A DNA stretch of 10,662 nucleotides from CAYJAZ01 sp964371865 (GTDB taxonomy: Bacteria; Desulfobacterota; Desulfovibrionia; Desulfovibrionales; Desulfovibrionaceae), in the NCBI GenBank assembly GCA_964371865.1, contig CAYJOR010000077.1, forward strand, positions 1 through 10,662, read 5' to 3'. The position numbers and the translations under genes are program-made. How positions within the stretch are numbered: position 1 is the stretch's first letter; each line of letters opens with the position of its first letter. This document shows, piece after piece, positions 5,758 through 10,662 of the stretch. Under the pieces are notes generated by a model. The model saw nothing but the letters and a program-made list of their open reading frames with translations, made no database searches and was not told the origin of the DNA.

Positions 5758-6825
5758 ATGTTCGCTAAACTACAAAATTATAAAGAAAAATATCTTGAAC
5801 TTGAGCAGCAGCTCTCTGATCCTGCTATTTTCCAAGATCAAGACCTCTATAAAAAAACAACAAAAGCTCATGCTGACTTGCGTGACATTGTTGCAATGTA
5901 TGATGAATACACTTCTTTAAATGAACAATATGCTGAAAATAAAGAACTTCTTGAAGACAGCGATGCAGATATCCGTGAAATGGCTCAAGAAGAAATTAAA
6001 GCGATTGAAGAAAAACTTCCCGAAATCGAACAAAGAATTAAAATTCTTCTTCTACCAACCGATCCACTCGATGAGAAAAACATTATCCTTGAAGTACGTG
6101 CCGGAACAGGCGGTGACGAAGCATCTATCTTCGCCGGTGACTTATTCCGTATGTATTGCAGATACGCTGAAACCATGAAATGGAAAGTTGAAGTTCTTTC
6201 AGAAAGTCCGTCTGAAACAGGTGGTTACAAAGAGGTTATCGCCATCATCTCAGGTGACAGAGTTTATTCAAGATTAAAATATGAATCAGGTACTCACCGT
6301 GTTCAACGTGTTCCGGAAACAGAATCACAAGGCAGAATACATACATCAGCTGCAACAGTTGCTGTTATGGCAGAAGCTAATGAAGTTGAACTTGACCTTA
6401 AAACAGAAGATATTCGTGTAGACGTTTACCGTGCATCAGGTGCCGGTGGTCAGCACGTTAACAAAACTGAATCTGCTGTTCGTTTGACTCACATTCCAAC
6501 AGGTATCGTTGTTACTTGCCAAGATGAAAAATCTCAGCATAAAAACAAAGCTAGAGCGATGAAAGTTCTTGCTTCACGTATCCTTCAAGTTGAGCAAGAT
6601 AAAGTTCACAACGAACAAGCTGCTGAAAGAAAATCTCAAGTAGGTTCGGGTGACCGTTCTGAACGAATCAGAACTTACAACTTCCCACAAGGACGTTTGA
6701 CAGATCATAGAATTAACCTTACACTCTATTCCCTTGAAAAAGTTATGGAAGGTGATATTACTGCGATTATTGATTCTCTTGTAACCCATGCACAAGCAGA
6801 AGCTTTAAAAGGTCAAAGCGAATAA
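5758..6825 (+). CDS. prfA: Peptide chain release factor 1 (RF1)
   Basis: Recognises UAA and UAG in the ribosomal A site and triggers peptide release. The 355-residue length is normal. Domain order: N-terminal helical domain (1-100), a region with RAGTGGDEASIFAGDL (114-129), the stop-codon recognition tripeptide P186-E187-T188 within VPETESQGRIHTSAA (RF1-type PxT rather than the SPF of RF2), and the catalytic GGQ loop at 230-232 in ASGAGGQHVNKTESAVR. A GGAG site lies about 5 nt before the ATG, inside the end of the DUF1385 gene, only 2 nt from that gene's stop. Often prmC, which methylates the GGQ glutamine, comes next; here a repeat/terminator element follows instead. Several neighbouring genes end in TAA or TAG, consistent with RF1 use. 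Confidence 0.98.
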   Translation: MFAKLQNYKEKYLELEQQLSDPAIFQDQDLYKKTTKAHADLRDIVAMYDEYTSLNEQYAENKELLEDSDADIREMAQEEIKAIEEKLPEIEQRIKILLLPTDPLDEKNIILEVRAGTGGDEASIFAGDLFRMYCRYAETMKWKVEVLSESPSETGGYKEVIAIISGDRVYSRLKYESGTHRVQRVPETESQGRIHTSAATVAVMAEANEVELDLKTEDIRVDVYRASGAGGQHVNKTESAVRLTHIPTGIVVTCQDEKSQHKNKARAMKVLASRILQVEQDKVHNEQAAERKSQVGSGDRSERIRTYNFPQGRLTDHRINLTLYSLEKVMEGDITAIIDSLVTHAQAEALKGQSE

Positions 6826-6840
6826 GAGTAGAATCTGATT

Positions 6841-6918
6841 TGCCTTCGGCGACCAAAGGGAATGATTCCCTTTGGAAACCCCTTTTCTTTTTTCCTCTTA
6901 CGTCGGAAAAAAGAAAAG
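6841..6918 (+). repeat. Two-hairpin element, copy 1, after prfA
   Basis: Begins TGCCTTCGGCGA 15 nt after the prfA stop. Hairpin A is CCAAAGGGAA (6853-6862), loop TGA, TTCCCTTTGG (6866-6875), 10 bp. Then AAACCC leads into hairpin B: CTTTTCTTTTTTCC (6882-6895) and GGAAAAAAGAAAAG (6905-6918), a perfect 14-bp stem with a 9-nt loop. The plan matches copies 2 and 3. It probably terminates or stabilises the 3' end of the rpmE-DUF1385-prfA transcript, although no classical U-tract follows the second stem. Confidence 0.85.
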
Positions 6919-7083
6919 CGAGTTTTCAAAAAAATTATTTCCTTTAGTGTCAAACTGAGAAAGTTTATTCAACTTTTTTCAAAAGTTATGCTTTTCCTCC
7001 TTCAGAGTTAGCTTTTTGCCTTATTATTGTAACAATTATCACTTAGTATAGTATTCTAATAAATCTAACAGGGAAAATACTTC
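6919..7083 (+). promoter_or_regulatory. AT-rich spacer with the likely hisI promoter
   Basis: Between copy 1 of the repeat and hisI there is a short hairpin, AACTTTT (6971-6977) with AAAAGTT (6981-6987), and then TATAGT (7047-7052) as the best -10 about 32 nt before the hisI ATG. No convincing -35 lies at normal spacing; TTATTG (7024-7029) is at 17 nt but poor. A small palindrome ATTGTAACAAT (7026-7036) sits just upstream. I see no small gene and no his-type attenuator peptide in this spacer. Confidence 0.35.
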
Positions 7084-7449
7084 ATGTCTAACTTCAAAGA
7101 TTTACCGGATTTTTCAAAAAATAACGGACTTATCAGCGCCATCGCGCAAGATGCCGAAACAAAAGAAGTTCTTATGTCTGCCTTTATGAATAAAGAAGCA
7201 TGGGAAAAAACTCTTGAAACAGGTTATGTCCATTATTACAGTCGCTCACGTGACTGTCTTTGGAAAAAAGGTGGAACTTCTGGTCATGTACAGGAAGTTG
7301 TATCCATTAGAATTGATTGCGATAGTGACTGCGTGCTCCTACTTATAAAACAAATTGGTGCGGCTTGTCATACAAATCATATATCATGCTTTTATCAAGA
7401 GTTATCTAACAATACTCTCATAGAGTGTAGTCCATTAATAGAGGAATAA
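7084..7449 (+). CDS. hisI: Phosphoribosyl-AMP cyclohydrolase
   Basis: Third step of histidine biosynthesis: opens the adenine ring of phosphoribosyl-AMP; a cytoplasmic zinc enzyme. The 121 residues form a stand-alone cyclohydrolase, not the HisIE fusion. Family marks are AIAQDAETKEVLMSAFMN (19-36), HYYSRSRDCLWKKGGTSG (50-67), the acidic metal cluster D78-C79-D80-S81-D82 and C95/H96 with C102 (ACHTNHISCFY). The spacing of C79, C95 and C102 (16 and 7) matches the three zinc-ligand cysteines known from archaeal HisI. The ribosome-binding site is weak (AGGG about 11 nt before the ATG). hisG starts 2 nt after the stop. Only two of the his genes are present here, so the rest of the pathway must be elsewhere or missing. 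Confidence 0.97.
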   Translation: MSNFKDLPDFSKNNGLISAIAQDAETKEVLMSAFMNKEAWEKTLETGYVHYYSRSRDCLWKKGGTSGHVQEVVSIRIDCDSDCVLLLIKQIGAACHTNHISCFYQELSNNTLIECSPLIEE

Positions 7450-7451
7450 AT

Positions 7452-8330
7452 ATGTCAAATCCTATTATCAAACTCGGTATTCCAAAAGGTTCTTTAGAAG
7501 ATGCTACTGTAGACTTATTTGCTCGCGCTGGTTGGAAAATCAGACGCTATACTCGCAATTATTTTCCTTCTATTGATGATAAAGAAATTTCAGCTAAACT
7601 ATGTAAAGTTCAAGAAATTCCTCTTTACATTCAAGATGGTATTCTTGACGTTGGTCTAACAGGTAAAGACTGGCTTTTAGAAAAAGATGCTGATGTTGAA
7701 ATTATCTGCGATTTAATTTACTCAAAAGTATCTAAAAAACCTGCTCGTTGGGTGCTTGCTGTTGCCGGCGATTCACCTTACTACAAACCAGAAGACCTTG
7801 AAGGTAAAGTAATAGCTACTGAACTTAAAGGTATGACTGAAAAATATTTCGCTGATCGTGGTATCAATGTTAAAACTTTCCACTCTTACGGCGCAACAGA
7901 AGCTAAAGTTGTTGAAGGCTTAGCAGATGCCATCGTAGAAGTTACCGAAACAGAAACCACAATTCGTGCGCATGGTTTACGCGTAATCGACGAAGTATTA
8001 AGCAGTAACACCGTTCTTATAGCAAATAAAGAAGCCTATCGTGACCCTATTCGTAGAAAAAAAATCGATCAGCTTCAAATGCTTCTTCTTGGTGCTTTAC
8101 GTGCAAATTCTTATGTTTGCATAAAAATGAATGCTCCAACAAGTAATCTTGATGCAATTCTTGCCCTTCTTCCAGCTCTAAATTCTCCTACTGTTTCTCC
8201 TCTTCAAGATAATGCTTGGACATCAGTTGAAACCGTGGTTGATACCAACACTGTACGTGACCTTATTCCAGAGCTTAAAGCTGCCGGTGCTGAAGGTATC
8301 CTAGAATTTTCCCTCAACAAAGTTATATAA
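7452..8330 (+). CDS. hisG: ATP phosphoribosyltransferase, long form
   Basis: First, committed step of histidine biosynthesis: joins ATP and PRPP; normally feedback-inhibited by histidine. At 292 residues it is the long (HisG-L) form, whose C-terminal ACT-like domain (about 215-292) replaces the HisZ partner needed by short forms. Visible marks are LGIPKGSLEDATVDLFARAG (8-27), VGLTGKDW (67-74) and the PRPP-binding segment EGLADAIVEVTETETTIRAHG (155-175). The C-terminal GAEGILEFSLNKVI is typical of the long form. A GAGG ribosome-binding site lies within the last codons of hisI, so the two genes are translationally linked. The next gene begins 9 nt after the stop. Confidence 0.97.
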   Translation: MSNPIIKLGIPKGSLEDATVDLFARAGWKIRRYTRNYFPSIDDKEISAKLCKVQEIPLYIQDGILDVGLTGKDWLLEKDADVEIICDLIYSKVSKKPARWVLAVAGDSPYYKPEDLEGKVIATELKGMTEKYFADRGINVKTFHSYGATEAKVVEGLADAIVEVTETETTIRAHGLRVIDEVLSSNTVLIANKEAYRDPIRRKKIDQLQMLLLGALRANSYVCIKMNAPTSNLDAILALLPALNSPTVSPLQDNAWTSVETVVDTNTVRDLIPELKAAGAEGILEFSLNKVI

Positions 8331-8339
8331 GAGATAAAA

Positions 8340-8912
8340 ATGACCGACGAAAGACGTGAAAAAATTGAACGAGTTCTAAGCCATCGTCAGCACGACCTTA
8401 CCCTCGTTCTTGCAAATATCCACGACCCACACAACGTGTCAGCTATCTATCGTTCTGCTGATGCTTTTGGTGTGAATAAAGTTCATTTATACTACACAGA
8501 TACTGCTTTCCCTACCCTAGCAAAAAAAACCTCTGCCTCTGCCCGTAAGTGGGTTGAGACAGTTCGTCACAACACAAAAGAAAGTCTTCTTGAAGCCCTA
8601 AAAGATCATGCTCTTCTTGCAACCGCCTGTACTCCAATTTCAAAAACAATGTACGAGTACGACCTTGCAAAACCAACAGCTATCATCATGGGCAACGAAC
8701 ACTCAGGCGTTCCTCAAGAACTTCTCGATCACGTAGACGGAGAAATCTATATCCCTATGTTCGGTATGATTCAAAGTTTTAACGTTTCAGTTGCAGCAGC
8801 TCTCCTACTCGGTGAAGCAAGCAGACAAAGGCAAGCTCTAGGTTACTACAACGAAAGTCGTATGCCAAAAGCTGACTACGACGCAAAACTCGCCGACTGG
8901 TTAGAAAAGTAG
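8340..8912 (+). CDS. trmH: TrmH-type (SpoU family) RNA 2'-O-ribose methyltransferase
   Basis: SAM-dependent methylation of a ribose 2'-hydroxyl in RNA, most likely G18 of tRNAs. The 190-residue protein has the three SPOUT motifs: motif 1 ANIHDPHNVSAIYRSADAFG (25-44) with N32 and R38, motif 2 IIMGNEHSGVP (115-125), and motif 3 IPMFGMIQSFNVSVAAALLL (138-157), which forms the trefoil-knot SAM site. It lacks an N-terminal RNA-binding domain of the RlmB kind and begins close to motif 1, which favours TrmH over RlmB; TrmL is less likely because it lacks the N-terminal extension seen here. E. coli TrmH is about 40 residues longer. The GAGAT ribosome-binding site is weak. It is the last gene of the hisI-hisG unit and is followed by repeat copy 2. 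The family is certain, the exact target less so. Confidence 0.85.
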   Translation: MTDERREKIERVLSHRQHDLTLVLANIHDPHNVSAIYRSADAFGVNKVHLYYTDTAFPTLAKKTSASARKWVETVRHNTKESLLEALKDHALLATACTPISKTMYEYDLAKPTAIIMGNEHSGVPQELLDHVDGEIYIPMFGMIQSFNVSVAAALLLGEASRQRQALGYYNESRMPKADYDAKLADWLEK

Positions 8913-8923
8913 TTTATAAGAAA

Positions 8924-9000
8924 TGCCTTCGGCGACCAAAGGAAATAACTTCCTTTGGAAACCTTATTTCTTTTGATTCGCAAGCTCATCAAAAGGAATA
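8924..9000 (+). repeat. Two-hairpin element, copy 2, after trmH
   Basis: Begins TGCCTTCGGCGA 11 nt after the trmH stop, identical there to copy 1. Hairpin A is CCAAAGGAA (8936-8944), loop ATAAC, TTCCTTTGG (8950-8958). Hairpin B pairs TATTTCTTTTGAT (8965-8977) with ATCAAAAGGAATA (8988-9000), 13 bp with one T-G wobble and a 10-nt loop. Compared with copy 1, the eighth pair of hairpin A is A-T instead of G-C, a compensatory change. Confidence 0.85.
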
Positions 9001-9211
9001 ATATTCACAAAAAAAGTTTTACTACTGGTAACAAAGTAATAAATCTATTTTAGCATAAATTATTAAAAATCGCTTAAAAATAAATCTTCCTTTAAACTTG
9101 TACTTACAAATTTAAAGGAAGATTTTTTATTATTAATTTACTAATTAATTCTTAGAACTAAATGAGATTTCTATACTTTGAGAGTAAAGGAAAATTTCTT
9201 TTTGGAGAACA
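9001..9211. other. Convergent spacer between trmH and secA repeats
   Basis: AT-rich, with no credible gene on either strand. Its only clear structure is the large hairpin at 9082-9127, listed separately. The trmH and secA transcription units run towards each other across it. Confidence 0.7.
9082..9127. terminator. Strong hairpin terminator between convergent trmH and secA
   Basis: AAATCTTCCTTTAAA (9082-9096) and TTTAAAGGAAGATTT (9111-9125) form a perfect 15-bp stem, continued by TTGT / ACAA (9098-9101 with 9106-9109) after one mismatch, around a 4-nt loop. The plus strand ends in six T residues, so it best serves trmH; on the minus strand it runs into ATTTTTAA, so weaker termination of secA is also possible. 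Confidence 0.8.
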
Positions 9212-9305
9212 TATTCCTTTTTCGACGAGGAACGAGTCGAGAAAGAAATAGGGTTTCCAAAGGGGATTATTCCCGTGGGAAAAGTTCTCTTGGTCGCCAA
9301 AGGCA
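9212..9305 (-). repeat. Two-hairpin element, copy 3, after secA
   Basis: Read on the minus strand it begins TGCCTTTGGCGA 14 nt after the secA stop. Hairpin A keeps the ends (CCAA at 9293-9290 and TTTGG at 9261-9257) but is 37 nt instead of 23, as if 14 nt were inserted in the left arm. Hairpin B pairs TATTTCTTT-C-TCGAC (9250-9236) with GTCGA-A-AAAGGAATA (9226-9212), a 9-nt loop, one mismatch and one wobble. The outer arms TATTTCTTT and AAAGGAATA are identical to copy 2. Confidence 0.75.
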
Positions 9306-9319
9306 CCCTCTTATTTAAA

Positions 9320-10662
9320 CTAATCTTTACCGCAACATTTTTTGTATTTCTGACCTGAACCACATGGACAAGGATCGTTGCGACCTACACTTGCATTTTT
9401 AGCTATAGATTCTTGCTTGATTTCAGACTGCTCATGAGTTTGAATTGATTCTGCTTTATGCTCTAGTATTGGAGTTTGTTCAGCATTCACTGTATCAGCA
9501 GGTTCAGGGGTTTCGTTTGGGAATGGAGTTGGAGCATCTTCCGGGTTATGCTTTCTTACTCGAACATGAGTAAGTGAACGGAGTGCATTCTCTTTAATAG
9601 TGAAGAGCATGGTTTGGAAGAGTTCAAAACCTTCACGCTTGTATTCAAGTTTAGGGTCGCGTTGACCATAACCACGAAGTCCAATACCTTCACGAAGATG
9701 ATCCATATTACGAAGATGTTCTTTCCATGCCTTATCTAATTCTTCTAAGAGGAAGTAACGAACGATATCTTTATACATTTCGCCTGCATCTTCACGAAGA
9801 ACTTCAAGAGCTTGATAAGTTTTTTCTTTTGCTTCTTCAATAGATAGTAAGGTTTGCTCTTCAGTATCGCTACCTCTATTCACATTACAAACATCTATTA
9901 ATCTTGACATAAGAGCTTGTTCATCTTCCGGTGAAAGTTTTTCATTTTCAGCCGGATATAAATCTTCTAAGAACTCTTCAATATATTCATCAAGAACAGG
10001 TTCTAAAGTTTCGCTTTGCATAAAATCGCGACGTAAATCATAAATAACTTCACGCTGTTGATTCATTACGTTATCGTATTCAAGAAGAGTTTTACGAACT
10101 TCAAAGAAGTGACCTTCTACACGTTTTTGTGCATTTTCAATAGCCTTTGTTACCATTGAGTTTTCGATTGGTTCGCCCTCTTCCATACCTAATTTTTGCA
10201 TAAGATTTGAAAGCCTGTCTGAACCGAAGATGCGCATTAAGTTATCTTCAAGTGAAAGATAGAATCGTGATGAACCCGGATCACCTTGACGACCGGAACG
10301 ACCACGCAACTGGTTATCAATACGACGAGATTCGTGACGTTCAGTTCCTAGAATATGAAGTCCACCAAGTTCAAGCACGCCTTCACCGAGAACAATATCA
10401 GTACCACGACCAGCCATGTTTGTAGCAATTGTAACTTTTCCTATTTGTCCTGCTTGTGCAATAATTTGAGCTTCTTGAGCTTGAAATTTTGCGTTAAGAA
10501 CATTATGAGGAACTTTAGCTTGTGTAAGAAGTTTTGATAAAAGTTCAGAAGATTCAATTGAAATTGTACCAACTAAAACAGGTTGACCCTTTTCATGAAG
10601 TTCACGCACAGAATTAAGAATAGCTGTGTATTTCTCTTTTTGTGTTCTGTAGATTAAATCAG
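9320..10662 (-). CDS. secA: Protein translocase ATPase SecA, C-terminal half, cut by window edge
   Basis: Motor of the Sec pathway, pushing unfolded preproteins through SecYEG with ATP. The frame is open to the right edge, and the residues just inside it (DLIYRTQKEKY) are also SecA-like; a GTG at 10609 is therefore not the start. About 446 residues are present. In order: the second nucleotide-binding domain with TIATNMAGRGTDIVLGEG and ILGTERHESRRIDNQLRGRSG, then LRGYGQRDPKLEYKREGF in the helical wing/scaffold region. An acidic Pro/Glu/Gln linker follows, and the final zinc-binding tail DPCPCGSGQKYKKCCG has the C-x-C-x8-C-C ligands that bind SecB and lipid. The stop is TAG, and repeat copy 3 follows at once. 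The presence of the ompH/Skp-like chaperone in the same window gives two steps of outer-membrane protein export, but the genes are not linked in an operon. Confidence 0.98.
   Translation of the reverse strand, partial: DLIYRTQKEKYTAILNSVRELHEKGQPVLVGTISIESSELLSKLLTQAKVPHNVLNAKFQAQEAQIIAQAGQIGKVTIATNMAGRGTDIVLGEGVLELGGLHILGTERHESRRIDNQLRGRSGRQGDPGSSRFYLSLEDNLMRIFGSDRLSNLMQKLGMEEGEPIENSMVTKAIENAQKRVEGHFFEVRKTLLEYDNVMNQQREVIYDLRRDFMQSETLEPVLDEYIEEFLEDLYPAENEKLSPEDEQALMSRLIDVCNVNRGSDTEEQTLLSIEEAKEKTYQALEVLREDAGEMYKDIVRYFLLEELDKAWKEHLRNMDHLREGIGLRGYGQRDPKLEYKREGFELFQTMLFTIKENALRSLTHVRVRKHNPEDAPTPFPNETPEPADTVNAEQTPILEHKAESIQTHEQSEIKQESIAKNASVGRNDPCPCGSGQKYKKCCGKD

Noticed and set aside
5985..6176. 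Open frames opposite or out of frame within prfA, and similar ones within secA, ispE and the DUF1385 gene
   Set aside because: No ribosome-binding sites or family features; each lies fully inside a confidently identified gene and is explained by its composition.
7026..7036. Palindrome ATTGTAACAAT before hisI, considered as a Rex- or Fnr-type operator
   Set aside because: It does not match the TTGTGAA-N4-TTCACAA or TTGAT-N4-ATCAA consensus, and short AT palindromes are expected in such sequence.
9145..9363. A 72-residue minus-strand frame across the secA 3' end and repeat copy 3
   Set aside because: It is an out-of-frame reading of the secA tail and the repeat, with no ribosome-binding site or protein features.
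10607..10609. GTG as the start of the right-hand minus-strand gene
   Set aside because: The frame stays open to the window edge and encodes SecA-like residues upstream, so this is an internal valine codon.
1..10662. CRISPR array, transposon, phage, toxin-antitoxin or defence cluster
   Set aside because: No spaced repeats, transposase, integrase or defence-type domains are seen; nearly all coding sequence is identifiable housekeeping genes.

Overview
This is an AT-rich stretch of bacterial chromosome made mostly of housekeeping genes. Protein sequences and gene neighbourhoods look like Desulfovibrionales: prs / tRNA-Gln / ispE, ThyX instead of ThyA, the long form of HisG next to HisI and a SpoU-type methyltransferase, and a hairpin repeat of the kind I recall as common at gene ends in Desulfovibrio. 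The low GC suggests a host-associated, AT-drifted member such as Lawsonia or a gut Desulfovibrio relative. That placement is inference; no rRNA is present.

Layout. Positions 1-3076 are read on the minus strand: ompH/skp-like chaperone (with its own terminator), thyX (with its own promoter), ispE, a tRNA-Gln that begins 3 nt after the ispE stop, a terminator, then the start of prs running off the left edge. Positions 3077-3416 form a divergent spacer with a sigma70-like promoter for ompH and a well-matched sigma54 (-24/-12) promoter facing right. The sigma54 promoter faces a 213-residue Ser/Thr-rich protein of unknown function, followed by its own terminator. From about 4128 to 6825 there is a plus-strand unit, rpmE (L31), a DUF1385/YqhQ-type membrane protein, and prfA (RF1). 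It has tandem promoters and a stem-loop that buries the ribosome-binding region of the DUF1385 gene. From 7084 to 8912 a second plus-strand unit holds hisI, hisG and a TrmH-type methyltransferase. The right end (9320-10662) is the 3' part of secA on the minus strand, converging on trmH.

How the genes fit together: PRPP made by Prs is the substrate of HisG, and HisI acts two steps later in histidine synthesis. L31, RF1 and the TrmH-like enzyme serve translation, while SecA and the OmpH/Skp protein serve protein export and outer-membrane protein handling. IspE belongs to the MEP isoprenoid pathway and ThyX makes dTMP.

The most notable non-coding structure is a two-hairpin element present three times (after prfA, after trmH, and after secA), always in the same orientation relative to the gene it follows and with base changes that keep the stems paired. 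I found no CRISPR array, transposon, phage gene, toxin-antitoxin pair or obvious defence system. The best candidate for something undescribed is the sigma54-linked orphan protein.
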